Shown: positions 23,803-35,387, numbered from the stretch's first letter. The stretch: DNA of 64,000 bases from Marasmius tenuissimus (GCA_029532415.1 JAQOTA010000068.1:124001-188000); one strand, 5' to 3'. Notes: a model not told the origin generated them from the letters alone. Numbers and translations are program-made.

Positions 23803-25289
23803 ATGAAGTGAGCGCGATCACTGTACTTCAGACCGGCCAGGACTGATTCTCTTCCTCTGCAGAGTAGCTGCAATCCAGTCTGAGCCTTGTTGGTTCGACC
23901 TCGATGCTTGTGTTCTCAAGACCATCTCCTTGATCAAAGAAGCTGCCTCCAACGGAGCCCAACTCATCGGCTTTCCCGAATCATTCATCCCAGGCTACCC
24001 GATGCGTATATGGGCTGAACCCTTCGACCCGTTCTTCTTTACGAAATACTCGAAGGCGTGTCTGAGCGTCAAGTCTGAGCAGTTTCAGAGTATTCTGAAG
24101 GCTGCTAGGGACTCTAAGATCTGGTGAGTGCCTCTGATACGGTCCACGCTGGTACCATTTACGACGCTGAATAACCGTGGCTTCCCTCGTTAGGGTCGTA
24201 CTTGGATTCGTGGAGCTCGACGGTCATAGCATGTTCGCCGCACAAAGTATCATCAACTCGTCCGGAGAAGTTGTGTTGCATCGACGGAAGCTCAAAGCGA
24301 CAGGTCATGAGCGAACCATCTGGGGTGATGCTCCGGGTAAGTAAAACTCGCTAGTACTTATATCCCACGCTGATCTCCAACATTACTTTTAGCTGATTCC
24401 ATTAAATCCGCAATTGAAGGTCCTGAGGGTACCATCATTGGGTGTCTCAATTGCTGGTCAGTGACCTCCAGTAATCCTTTACTATTGGCGTTTTGACCTC
24501 ATTTCATCACCGAATCGGGATTACAGGGAACACCTCCAACCCCTCGTCCGCTTCCACCATTACAGCCAAGGCGTGCAAATTCACGTAGCAAGCTGGCCGT
24601 TCTGCGACTCCCTCGCTAGTGGAGCTGTTCCGCAGTTCTCGTCTGACTTCCAGACGACGGCTGCTAGGTTCGCGGCAATGGAGGGACCCATGTTTGTGGT
24701 TTCGAGCACACAGTTGGTTAAACCCGAGAACGCGGGATTGTGTGGGTTGGTTGAGGCTCTCCTAATTCCGACTTGAAGATGGCTAACGTAGTTGATAGCC
24801 TCGAAGGGACGCCTTGGAATCCCAAGGTAGATAGTCTCGCAATTTGCTTTTGCCCTATGACTGATCCGTGTTTTCGCTTATCCTTATCCTTATCCTTATC
24901 CTTATCCCTATCCTTATCCTCTCCCTCTCCCGATCAGAACGGAGGAGGATTTGCAGCTATCTACGGACCCGACGGAAGACAACTTACCCCACCCGTCGAC
25001 CCTGGTGAAGAGACAATACTCTACGCTGATATCGACTTGGACCAATTACGGATGGCCAAATTGACAGTGGACCCGGTTGGACATTAGTAAGTCTTGGACT
25101 GCTTGGGACCCCCTTGTAAGATAGCTAACGCGACCAATCCGATTCGATAGCTCGCGTCCTGATTTGTTCTCTTTACATGTATCCTTTCCCCAGTCCAAGG
25201 TTGGTGAAAACTCAAATCCCTTGGTGCGCTACAAAGGGACGTCGGATGGGGAGAACAGTTTATTGAAGAAGATTCCGCAGCTGGCTTAG
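23803..25289 (+). CDS. Nitrilase (carbon-nitrogen hydrolase)
   Basis: The start exon is tiny: ATGAA at 23803, spliced to A-GTA to give MKVAAIQSEPCWFD. All three catalytic residues of the nitrilase superfamily are present: Glu in LIGFPESFIPGYP, Lys in LHRRKLKATGHERTIWGD, and Cys in IIGCLNCWEHLQPLV. Later blocks are PMFVVSSTQLV, NGGGFAAIYGPDGRQL, ETILYADIDLDQLR and DPVGHYSRPDLFSL. The protein ends KIPQLA at 25289, about 340 residues, usual for fungal nitrilases, which turn nitriles into acids (some relatives act as cyanide hydratases). The WEH after the catalytic Cys is typical of this branch. The last but one intron ends in a TCCTTA microsatellite. A likely cytosolic enzyme for nitrile detoxification or nitrogen use. 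Confidence 0.88.
24878..24920 (+). repeat. TTATCC hexanucleotide microsatellite in a nitrilase intron
   Basis: Seven or so copies of ttatcc, one with ttatccc, end about 25 bases before the acceptor GATCAG that starts the NGGGFAAIY exon. It forms an unusually long pyrimidine-rich tract upstream of the acceptor and is likely length-variable. Confidence 0.85.
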
Positions 25290-25396
25290 CATCCTATAGT
25301 ATCAGATTTGCATGCTGATGTATCTCGACCTTTTTCTATTGTGTTCTACGTCACTACATTGGATCCATAGTACATGCCCGCGCGTCCAATAGTAAG

Positions 25397-25485
25397 TCCC
25401 TGGTAGTATATCGGTTAGTACACGCGCCTGTCACAATCCAAAGTGGTCATCGCGCGAAAGCTGGGTTCGACTCCCAGCCAGGGAG
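25397..25485 (+). tRNA. tRNA-Asp (anticodon GTC) with a 17-base intron
   Basis: The acceptor stem TCCCTGG pairs with CCAGGGA (25478-25484), then a G discriminator at 25485. D stem GTAT/GTAC, anticodon stem CGCGC/GCGCG, anticodon GTC at 25430-25432, and T arm CTGGGTTCGACTCCCAG all fit. The intron at 25434-25450 lies at the standard place, one base 3' of the anticodon. It reads Asp codons GAC/GAT. It lies 107 bases past the nitrilase stop on the same strand. Confidence 0.93.
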
Positions 25486-25950
25486 TGACACTATTTCAAT
25501 GACTTCATTTTTCTCTCTCGTTGTATCGTCGAAATTATCCCGTCAAAATTCGCGCAGGAGGGAAGCATAGAACACCTGATTGATAATTCGAGCCTGTATG
25601 CTGTAGGTAGTTGACTATGTGTCGTTTTGAGACGCGCGTGAGCCGACAAAAAGAAGATAGTGTACAGTAAGTATAGCGCAGGATGTTCCGACTCCTCTCA
25701 AGTCATACACTGTAATTTGAGTGAAATATCCAAGCAGCTCAGAGGTCGCTGATAGTGAAGACGGCACGAAAAAAAGGCGACACTGCCTCTGGAAACTAGA
25801 ATGAAGTCGTGGCTATCAGGGGCCAGAATGAGGTGTTACATTGGTGAGCTTATCAGACCGAAGGCGGTACATACAAAAAACAACCCGCTTCCCAACCGCT
25901 TCCTCATCTCTGGGTCAGCGTGTTCAAACTGAACTGACTAGTTCACGCAG

Positions 25951-27647
25951 TTATATGACTCGTTCCCGGTTCCCAAAGACACTGACCATCAACCCCTCCT
26001 CGTCCATCCTTTTCAATGGCACATATGCATTCTCATCCACCTTCCGATCCATGACGTTCAAGACGACCTCTCTCAATCTCTCTGTGGCAGTATCGGAGAG
26101 TACACCCTGGCCAGCGGTCGGTCGAGTCCATCTTGACCTAACGAGATCGACGAAAACTTGGTCGGCATCAAAATGAGACTGGACTTCGAGTTTGAGGTAT
26201 TTGAGCTTCGGAAGGAGAGGCTGTTGAGTCGAAAACGCATTGGCTACAAAGGTAGGGGCCACGAGACGTTGGAGGAAGGTTCGAGTGACCGTCTGTAGTA
26301 GTTTCTGCCGGTTTTTCTTCTTGTACACTGTGGCTGGCGGCTCAATCAGCGTAATGGAGCGGAGCGATGGAGTGAGCTTGGTTAGAGCAATGACATCCAA
26401 GTCATTCAGCGGTATTCCTTCCAGCGTCAGCTTCGCCAGGTTGCAACCCGAACGTTCGAAGCAGTCGTAGATGGCCGTGTGAGGCCATTTCCCTTGATAA
26501 TCAATATCCAGGCTCCTCGTATGTCCTCGAAGAGAGATGTGAAGGCTTTCGAGTAATGGGAGTGTTGAACACTGGATGAAGTCATGCAGCAAGTTGTAAA
26601 ACCCTCCCACGTCCCTAAAATGAACGGCGAGCGCTGTGAGATTGGAGATGACGGGATCTGGAAGGTCGTCAGAACGCTGATAAGATTCTCTCTCGTGGAC
26701 TCCAGCAACAGCCTCCCCAGTATAGACAAGCGACTGTAAGCCCACACCAAGGCGCAACAAGTCCAAAGCTGCCAACGGCTCAACAGCTTCCTCAAAAGCC
26801 ATGTCTAGATGGTGGATTGTGTCCCACGGGAGACAATCGATGTCCCTAAAAGGCATGAAGTCGTAAAATTGGCTTTCGGACTCGAAATGCCTGAGGCGTG
26901 GGGAGTGAGGTGGATAAGCAAAGATTTCTGTGGTACGGTGTGGTGGACAGACGATTGACTCTAGCAGAGGGGTGGGACCGACACCTTGCAACAGCTCAAT
27001 GAAGTCAAGGCAGACGTCTGAGAAATCCACATGGGCCCAGCGGTGGGAATGCTTTATGAGGAAACGGAGAATCTCAGGCTCTTCGTTGCCTTCGTCTCCC
27101 GTGAAGTCTTGGTCGGTTATGCGTAATGAAAGTGGGTGCTGTTGAGAACGAGCAAAAGCCAGGCGCACCAGATGAAAGGTCCGTTTGCGCAGGTTGACGT
27201 CGAGGTTGGCCCATACCTCAGGTGAATATAACGCAACGCCCCTCCATCGACAACAAACGGCGTTCAGGTGAATGCTTCAGAAACGAACCCGGGCGTGTAC
27301 TGTGCAAATCTACTGGCGGGGACTGGAGCGCAAGCAAACCCGAAAATGCGCCGAAGGATTTCTGGAGGAAGCTTTCGAATAGAAGAGTGTAGAGAGCCAC
27401 AACGATCTATGTCACGTCGGAGAGCGGCCTGACGGATACGCAATTGATCGATACAGTTGTCGAATAGACGCAAGTCGTACTGGGCGTTTCGAATGTATGT
27501 CGACACCTCCTCTGCGGAGGAGGATGGAATAGTGTACCCCCTGAGCGTTCTCAGTAGCTCGTCTGTAGGTATAGGTGCCCTCAGAGCGCGAGGGTGGATG
27601 TCTGGAAATATGGAGCCCATATGGGTCGAGTTAGTTGATCTAGGCAT
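25951..27647 (-). pseudogene. F-box/LRR-like paralog 1, frameshifted
   Basis: ATG at 27647 starts MPRSTNSTHMGS, followed by a coiled stretch (IRNAQYDLRLFDNCIDQLR) and an F-box (SIRKLPPEILRRIFGFACAP). The frame stops at 27264, right after FVSEAFT. The sequence then continues in another frame with NAVCCRWRGVALYSPEVWAN and 405 more codons of LRR-like repeats to 25951. In paralog 2 the same point reads AFTISAVCNRWR; here eight bases replace nine, so a single base is missing at about 27265-27271. F-box proteins of this family recruit substrates to SCF ubiquitin ligases. If no unusual splicing repairs it, the gene makes only the F-box half. Tandem with paralog 2. Confidence 0.7.
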
Positions 27648-28145
27648 CGATTAGAAGATTATTATTGAGCAAAATGAAGAAGATACCGGTTGTGTTGGCC
27701 TGTGACGCGTTCAAACTCAACTTCGACAGGATCGACGCTGAAGTTCAGAACCTTCAAGATGCAATATAACTACGCAGGGACGTTTCAGCTTTACGAGCAA
27801 CAGAAATCTGGAGTGATTCCTACCTTGGCCACGTTATCCAATGATCAGAGTGTGTTGCTGCCGTCGGGGTTCTCGCCGTTCACGCGTGCGTCGTTGTGGA
27901 AGGTGGTGAAGAGCTATTGTGTGGCAGTGCTGCGCATTCTCAAGTTTACCGTCATTGTGTTCTCTTTCAGTAAGTTTCGCATAAGCCAAAGCGTCCTGAA
28001 GCGTTATACGGTAAATCTCAGACGAGGGGAGATTAGCGGTACTTGGTGTGTAGTATGCATTATACTTCTAGTGGAATATATGACGAGCCGATTCAATGGA
28101 GAGGAAACAAGCAGAACTGATTCGCTCCGAGTCTTTCGAAACCAA
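27648..28145. other. Gap between F-box paralogs, possible plus-strand fragment
   Basis: A plus frame at 27690-28020 includes VLACDAFKLNFDRIDAEVQNL and later ALRATEIWSDSYLGHV in one frame broken by stops. It may be a decayed gene. Nothing firm. Confidence 0.25.
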
Positions 28146-29788
28146 TCATGCAACGCGTACCCCGTTCCCGAAGACACTTATCATCAACCCCTCTTCATTC
28201 ATTCTCCTCAGCGGCGCGTATATGTCCTCGTCCACCTTCTTGCCCGCGACGCGCAGCACGACCTCCCTCAACCTCTCGGCAGCGGGAAACACATCACCAA
28301 CATTCGATCGAACCCATCGCGACCTGACGACCTCCACAAACCCTTCATCAGCGTCAAAGTGTGACTGTACTCCCAATTCAAGGTATCTGAGCTTCGGAAG
28401 GAGAAAATGATGAGTTGAAAACGCATCCACGGTGAAGGTAAGCGCTTCAAGACGTCTGAGGAAAGAGCGGGTGATGGTGTGGAGGAGTTCTTGCTGAGGC
28501 TTTTTGATGTATGTTGCGCTCCATAGCTCGCTGAAGGTGAAGGAGCGGAGCGATGGAGTGAGTTGGAGTAAAGAGATGAGATCCGACTCCTTCAAAGGCG
28601 TCTTTTGCAGGATCAACTCTGTGAGATTGCAACCCGAACGTTCGAAGAAGTCGAAAAGGGCCTGACGCGGCCATATAGCTCTTTCATGCAAGCTTTCTTT
28701 CCTCCCGATGTGTGTGACGAACGAGATTTCGAGTTTGGCCAGACGTGGTAGTATAACGCACTGAATGAAATCATGTAATAAGTCGTGAAACCCTTCGATA
28801 TCGCTGAAGCGGATTGCGAGAGCTGCGAGATTGGAGCCGATAGGTTCTGGGAGGTCGTCGGATAGTTTGTGGGGCTCGGCCTCGACATCTCCAATAGCTG
28901 CTTCACCAGAATAGACCAACGACTCCAATTCCTGTCCGAAGCGCAGGATATCAGACACCGCCAGAGGCTCGGTTGCCTCTCTGAAATCCATGTCCAGATG
29001 GCGTATTGTCGCCCATGGAAAAAATTCCACTTGTTCGAAAGGCTCGAAGTCCATTATCGTGCCTTTGCATTTGATGTATTTGAGGCACGGGGAGGGCAGA
29101 AGGTGATCGAAGATCATCCCAATGCGATGCGATAGGCAGGTTACTGACTCCAGCACAGGAGTGCTGGCGTTCTCTAACATGGTGATGGTAGGCGGGGTTA
29201 TGCCTATCAAGTCAATATGAAGCCAGCGACAAGAGTGTTGCAACACGAAGCGTAGCACCTCCTCGGCTTCCTTGATTGGGTCATAATAATCGTCCAGGAC
29301 GAGTGAAAGTGGAAGTTGTTGGGAACGAGCGATAGCCAGGCGTAAAGGATGCAGGTATTGTGGCCGGAGCGTGACTTCCAAGCTGGTCCACAGTTCTGGT
29401 GAGTACAATGTGATGACCCTCCACCGATTACAAACGGCACTGATGGTGAATGCCCTTGATATAAACCCTGAGCAACTTTCGTCCGGGCCCGGTCGAGAGT
29501 GCACACAAATCCGAAAATTTGCCGAAGCAATTCTGGAGGGAGCTTGAGAATGGGGGAACGCAGGGAACCATACCATCCAATATCACGTTGGAGAACTGCC
29601 AGGCGAATGCGCATTTGCTCGATGCAGCTTGCAAACAGGTTCACGTCATATTGGGCGTTCTGGATGTGATTTGAGATCTCCGCTGAGAGGGGGAGGGAAG
29701 CACATTCTCTGAGGGCCTTCAGCAATTTCTCTGAGGACATAGGTGCCTCTAAAGCGCGAGGGGAGATGTCAGCGAATGGGTTGTTCAT
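28146..29788 (-). pseudogene. F-box/LRR-like paralog 2, frameshifted
   Basis: ATG at 29788 starts MNNPFADISPRALEAP, then IQNAQYDVNLFASCIEQMR and the F-box SPILKLPPELLRQIFGFVCT. About 70 bases later the second block (AFTISAVCNRWRVITLYSPE) is in a different frame. The distance from FGF to AFT is 71 bases here and 78 in paralog 1, so the difference is not a multiple of three and no intron fits. The rest is an uninterrupted LRR-like region ending EEGLMISVFGNGVRVA at 28146. The layout matches paralog 1, whose end reads EEGLMVSVFGNRERVI. The break falls within about 70 bases of where paralog 1 breaks. Probably a pseudogene; a programmed frameshift is a remote alternative. Confidence 0.68.
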
Positions 29789-31180
29789 ATGGCTCGGCGG
29801 TCTGATCTCTATCGAGTAAGTGAAGATGAGTGAGTCGCATTAAGTTGGTATTTGGAAGAGCCACGTACGTGCAAACGTCGTCCAATCGACACTGAAAAAA
29901 CAAAGCCGTTGCAAGGGCTCCAACAAACGACTGGTAGGTGAAAATGCGCGGCGTGGAGGGAGAATACTACTGAAAACAATTCAAAAAAGTGAGCAATACA
30001 GCCGTTGGTTGTTTTTTACTCTCACCTCTTTTTCACTTTCCGAGCCAGCGAGTAGTCGAAATTTTACTCGCGGTTGCCGTCACAGTGACAAGGTTCACGC
30101 GCATCGTCGCCGTGGATGGTGAAGTTGGCCTGCAGGTAATCATCGGAGTCAACCTGCAGGCTGCGGGCGCTGGTGGGACATGTACAGTGGTGAAGGTTGG
30201 TGGCTGTACCCCTTGTCCTCCCCCCATCATCTCGATGGATTTCACTCACGAATTCGCACAAACTAGCGCTTGCATAGTCGTAGGATGCCTATTTTCTTGT
30301 AGTATGAATGGTGGCCGGTACGTGTATGCATTATCTGCCGCTGAAAGTTCTCTCTCATCAGAATGAACAGGTCTCGCACAATATGATGGTGTATTGCACC
30401 CACCGACCTCATAGAAAGTAACCAGATGGCACATATCTGTCATTGCAGTAGGCCTTCAGACAGACAAGTTCCAATGAATCCATGATATCAATGTCGTATG
30501 GGAGAGAATACTTGTGTTATGAGAATATTCTGCAGAGGTGCGAAGATAGCTTGGTATGCCCTGGTCTCGAGACTGACCATTATCGGCTCAAACATAGAAA
30601 GCGTACAAAGAAAATCAGTCCAATAGTTTCACTGAGAACCCGCACTTAGTTGGCCCAGAACCTCTTCTGTATGCCCCTGCGAACGATCGAGAGCACCACC
30701 CTCCCTCAACAGCAATCGTTCTGTCCTTTCCCCATCCAATTCTATCGAATACACACCTGACTATCGGTACCCATCTCGATCTCAATACCCCCTCCAAACA
30801 GAACACCTACCTTCTCAGGCCCACGTCTGTCAGCGAACGGAAACTTTCTCGTCACCGAAAACACATGTCTTTCACCGAATTTTGCATTCGGAACGGCAAA
30901 GCACGAACCGAGCATTCCCAAGCCTCCTAGCGAGGTCTTCAGGCGACGCCCGTGGTCCTTCTCGATATCGGTTTGACGAAACCCGAAAATTTAGGAGTGA
31001 AGGTGACCTCGGGAGTGTTCTTGACCAGAATTCGAGGGAAAGGGTAGTCATGGATGACCGTGACTGCTTATGAAGTTGGCGGTATCTCGACCATCCCAGT
31101 CGGACTCGTCGATCGGACCCTCCTTGCTGCCTTGTAGGAAGGAGATCAGCTCACAGGCTCGGGAGAGGCTCGTCTCACGT
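29789..31180. other. Intergenic with no firm gene
   Basis: Mixed frames of 60 to 125 codons occur on both strands at 29989-30443. The minus frame at 30064-30261 is cysteine- and aspartate-rich, but neither a signal peptide nor a splice pattern supports it. Nothing known was recognised. Confidence 0.3.
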
Positions 31181-31184
31181 ACAT

Positions 31185-31325
31185 ACCTCGCCTGGTTGCG
31201 GCAAACATCTCTTTACCCCATGCCCATCCCAGAACTGATAGGACTGGATGGGATATCGGGGTATCTGGATGTTGCGGACAGACCGGCGCCCAAGAGGTCA
31301 ATGGGGAAATGGAGCTGGTGCTTCC
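31185..31325 (+). pseudogene. Glutathione S-transferase relic
   Basis: The frame reads LIGLDGISGYLDVADRPAPK then RSMGKW, matching LTGLDGIVGYLKRVAERPAY then KRAMEKS near the C-terminus of the intact GST 700 bases downstream. The upstream part (tttaccccatgcccatcccagaactgatagg) also aligns to the intact gene. The start and the N-terminal domain are absent. A tandem duplication relic. Confidence 0.72.
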
Positions 31326-31505
31326 CTACGGTGCATCAGACAGTAAAGGAGTCATCCATTCGAATCAGGGCCGGTATGTCTTCTGACGCAGCACATGTCG
31401 GAAACTCAGTGGATCGATGACATCGAGATCGCTCAGCGGGTGCGACAATCCCAGGCTCTGGAATATATAAACCCCCCACCATGACACCCGAGTCCAATAA
31501 CCACG

Positions 31506-32171
31506 ATGGTCGTCCTCGTACATCACCTCAACGTCTCCCAGTCCGAGCGCGTACCCTGGCTTTGCGAAGAGCTCTCCATCCCTTACGAGCTCAAGACTTA
31601 CAAGCGCGCCCCACTCTTCGCTCCCCCGGAATACAAGGCTTTGCATCCTATTGGCTCCTCCCCGGTCATCAACGATGGGAAAGTAACTCTCGCCGAATCC
31701 GGGGCATGCGTTGAGTACCTGGCCACCATCCATGGCGGGGGCAAACTTTTTCTACCTCCCAGCCATCCCGAGTACCCAACCTTTCTCTACTGGTGGCACA
31801 CGGCGAACGGAAGTTTGCAAGCTGGCATGAGCACTGCAATGAGAACCCGGTCGTTGCCTGCTGACAATCGCTCTCGAATCTCAGCTGACGAAAAGGTCAA
31901 ACAAGTGCTGAAGCTGTTGAACGAGCAGGTCGAGAAGACAGAGTGGTTGGCTGGGAACGAATTTACTGTTGCGGATATCATGGCGGTCTTCTCGCTCACG
32001 ACGATGCGGTACTTTTACCCCGTAGACTTGACAGGTTTGGATGGGATAGTGGGATATTTGAAGAGGGTTGCGGAGAGGCCAGCGTACAAGCGGGCGATGG
32101 AGAAGTCTGATCCTGGCATGGAGCTCGTGTTAGGGGCGAAACCACCGGCGAAGGAGAAGAGGCTTGTGTGA
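31506..32171 (+). CDS. Glutathione S-transferase
   Basis: A single 221-residue frame begins MVVLVHHLNVSQSERVPWLC. The N-terminal thioredoxin-like domain has the cis-proline loop GSSPVINDGKVTLAESGACV, where E-S-G is the usual glutathione-binding E-S motif. The C-terminal helical domain has LAGNEFTVADIMAVF, the GST N-capping box-like motif (T-V-A-D). It conjugates glutathione to electrophiles in the cytosol, for detoxification or stress. Length is normal for the class. The stop TGA is inside a GTGAGT; splicing there (acceptor near 32219) would give a slightly longer end. A relic copy lies just upstream. Confidence 0.85.
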   Translation: MVVLVHHLNVSQSERVPWLCEELSIPYELKTYKRAPLFAPPEYKALHPIGSSPVINDGKVTLAESGACVEYLATIHGGGKLFLPPSHPEYPTFLYWWHTANGSLQAGMSTAMRTRSLPADNRSRISADEKVKQVLKLLNEQVEKTEWLAGNEFTVADIMAVFSLTTMRYFYPVDLTGLDGIVGYLKRVAERPAYKRAMEKSDPGMELVLGAKPPAKEKRLV

Positions 32172-32782
32172 GTAATTTCTGTTCCTCGTTTGTTTGACCT
32201 GAGAGCTGACATGAACTAGACCGTTGGATGAGGTTCAAGTACTTTAGGGTGGCTACGAAAATTATATGAATCCTCCTGTAAACTAACTAGTTCTATTCAT
32301 GTCCGTTGAGCATGACCGAGCTCCGAGGAGTTGATTCGGCACATTTGTTACGGTGTATTGGATAACAAAAAGGAATGACTTGGTCGATTTTCTATGTATA
32401 ACCAGCCGCCAGCAGAGCATTACTACCGCCCACGGCAAGCGGACTATAAGACTATTTTTATCACAGCACTAATGGCATATCCCTATCTGCATTCGTTGTG
32501 ACGTTCTCAATTCACTCGGAAGTCGAGCCCAAGACTAGCGTTGAACTAGACTGCTTGTCTCGACCTCCCTTCATCTAACTGGGGATACAGCACTCGCATT
32601 TAACCTCGCGCGGGGGATTATTCCAGAGTTCGTGCGCCAAAAATGGAGTTCCTCTAAAGTGACCTTCAAAATGCAGATGACGTTGATAAGCGCCCATCAC
32701 AGAATGCTTTTAAACCAAAACCACCACGACCAACCGAACCAGGATCTATCCACTCTCTGCACGCTACACCGACTCAAAATTC
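32172..32782. other. Intergenic, promoter region of the GGPP synthase gene
   Basis: No gene seen. The last 100 bases are A/C-rich (accaaaaccaccacgaccaaccg), as is common before fungal start codons. Confidence 0.4.
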
Positions 32783-34148
32783 ATGGATTTGTATGACTCT
32801 ATACGTGACAAGCTCTCGTACGGAGGGACCTGGACCGCACAGAATGAAACAGTGAGTTCGCCGGTAACACATCAAGCACTTGGACTGACTAACGCCTCGA
32901 TACAGACATTGCTGGAGCCATACACCTTCGTCACCTCTAACCCCGGGAAAGATATGAGGGGCCGACTAATCGAAGCGTTCAATATATGGCTGAACGTCCC
33001 ACCAGAGAAGCTAGCTGTGATCGCACGTATCGTGAATATGCTACACGCTGCGAGCTTGATGTGTGTGTCTCGCTCGTTCTGCTTTCCCATATCTTTGTTC
33101 CTAGCATTCATATCTGAAGGATCGACGATATAGAAGACGACTCGCAGCTCCGGCGAGGAAAACCCGGTATGACTCACGCATCACCATGGATCGTGTACTG
33201 GTTTGGCTCATCGACCATCCGCAGTCGCTCATAAAGTCTACGGTGTTCCGCAGACTGTGAACTCGGCGAACTACGTGTACTTCTTAGCTTTTCAGGAACT
33301 CTTTGCGATACGAGCTGAAGGTACCGATCTGGCTGCTCTTGTGAATGGTCGGTCGTCTCGCCAGTTTGTTCCGCCGTCACCATGCCTAAGCATCGATGTA
33401 GGGGAACTGCTGGCTTTGCACAGAGGTCAAGGCCTCGAGATTCTTTGGCGTGACTCGCTCCAGTGTCCTACGGAGGAGGAATATATCGAGATGGTCAACA
33501 ATAGTGCGTCTTCCCAGCGAGGTCAATCCAACAGACTGTGTTTAACGTCGCTTTGCAGAGACGGGGGGACTCCTACGTATCGGAATAAAACTCATGATGG
33601 CCTGCGCTACGACAAATCAAGACGTGTGAGTCAAGTTTCTGTAGATCTTCACTTTCCAAACTGATGGCCGTCCTCGTTGTTCAAGGGACTATGTGCCGCT
33701 TGTCAATTTGATCGGGGTACATTTCCAGATTCGAGACGATCTTATGAATCTTCAGAGCCCTGAAGTGTGTACATGAGCTTCTACCGTCGATTTGGCGCGC
33801 TCATCGTGGATTTTCTACTTTTACATCGAACAGTATAGCTCCAACAAGGGTTTCGCCGAAGACCTCACCGAAGGGAAATTTTCATTTCCGGTGGTCCACA
33901 GCATACGAAGTGACACCACTAACCGACAGGTGCTCAATATTCTTCAGAAGCGGCCTTCCACGCCCACATTAAAGCATTATGCTATCGACTACATGAAGAG
34001 GACGAGCTCGTTTCAGTACACGCTCGATGTGTTAGGTAAATTAGAAAGCCAAACGAGGGGAGAGATTCAGAGTTTGGGTGGGAACGAGAAGCTGGAGAGA
34101 CTAATGGATGCGTTTCACGTCGACAAGAAGGCATTGGGGTTAGACTGA
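32783..34148 (+). CDS. Geranylgeranyl diphosphate synthase
   Basis: Multiple exons join in phase. [20 protein letters not shown] starts the conserved part; the first aspartate-rich motif is split by an intron at AT|G and reads [20 protein letters not shown] (DDIED). [18 protein letters not shown] and [14 protein letters not shown] follow, then the second motif [20 protein letters not shown], and [18 protein letters not shown]. This is the complete set for trans-prenyltransferases of the fungal GGPPS type, which adds three isopentenyl units in sequence to give C20 diphosphate for carotenoids, diterpenes or protein prenylation. About 310 residues, ending at KKALGLD. Located between a GST and an SDR; no terpene cyclase is next to it, so a housekeeping role is as likely as a cluster role. 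Confidence 0.9.
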
Positions 34149-34412
34149 CTCGGTGGATGGACATTGGAGGGAATAGTCACGAAGGTATGAATGTGCTTCA
34201 CGTATCTGCGTAGTCTTCATCGAAATTGAATCACGTCCCAGTGTAAAAGAGGGCTGTTGAGGACTTCCCAAATGAGTAGCACTCCAATCTAGGGGTGCTG
34301 GATGGATATCTACTTGCAGCTATTGCGGTAGGCCTTGAGGACTGTGACCTAGACGAGGGAACACCGAGTCATGCGTGCAGTGAGAACAGTCGTCTGTACC
34401 CCCCCTCCTCCA

Positions 34413-35387
34413 CTAAAGCCATCCCTTCAATTCCTCTTCCGTCCACTCCCAAAGCTTTTTCGCCAGTTCATCATCCAACGCTTCCTTCGCAGGCTTCGTC
34501 AACACCCCGACGGGCTCGTAATATCTCCCATTCACCAACTTCCCCCTTTCCGAAGTGGCCGCCCAGATCTGGTTATACGATCCCTGTTCTGGCGTGATTT
34601 CCCTCCACGCTGCAGTGAGAACATATACAAGCTTCGTGAATTGTGTGGTACCGCTGTATGCCAGACCCGTACCAACGATACCCGGATGAATCGACACGGA
34701 GAGTATATTGGGGTATCGACGGGCCAGTTCACTGGCGTAGAGGATGTTCGCCAGTTTGCTCTGGCCGTATCTTGTGAACGCCGTGCCGATGGCATCTGCC
34801 TGTCGGAGACCGTCGAATTGGATGCCACCCGAAGGCCTTAGGAAGTGTCCTTGGGATGTTAATGAGACGATGCGAACGTCAGAGTTTGGCTCTGCAGCCG
34901 TTCGGAGGAGAGTCGGGAGGAGGAGTTTGATGAGGAGCGCGTGTCCGACGTGGTTGGTACCGAATTGGACTTCATATCCGTCAGTCGTCAGACTAGGAGG
35001 GACGGCCATGATGCCTGCATTGCAGACGAGTATGTCGAGTCGCGAAGAAAGGGAAATAAATTCTGTTGCTGCCTCTTTTACGGATGCTAGCGAGCCTAGG
35101 TCACATTGGAGAAACGTGATTTGTGCGTTCGGCGAGATAGCTTTGACCTCCTCTATAACGCTATCAGCCCTCGTTGAGTCTCTGCCACTGAAGTAGATAT
35201 GTGTTGGTTGATGCTGAGATAGGAGTTTGATGGATTCTTTTCCGATGCCGGCGGTTCCTACGGAGTCCTTTTGTTATTGTAGCGTCTCGGGGCATATGTA
35301 TGGCTTGGACTTACCACCTGTAATGAAGAAAACCTTCCCGAACAAGCTGGGGATATCACCTTTCGGATCAAATTTGTAACAAGGCAT
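34413..35387 (-). CDS. Short-chain dehydrogenase/reductase
   Basis: ATG at 35387 opens MPCYKFDPKGDIPSLFGKVF. One 61-base intron (about 35258-35318) splits the nucleotide-binding loop, giving FITGGTAGIGKES (T-G-x3-G-x-G). Other SDR hallmarks are LQCDLGSLASV, ILVCNAGIMAVPPS (NAG), and the catalytic TRYGQSKLANILY (Y-x3-K). It ends WEWTEEELKGWL. About 304 residues, typical of fungal retinol-dehydrogenase/WWOX-like classical SDRs that use NADP(H) on alcohols or ketones of small molecules. The substrate is not known. It converges with the GGPP synthase gene, whose stop is 265 bases away. Confidence 0.9.
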
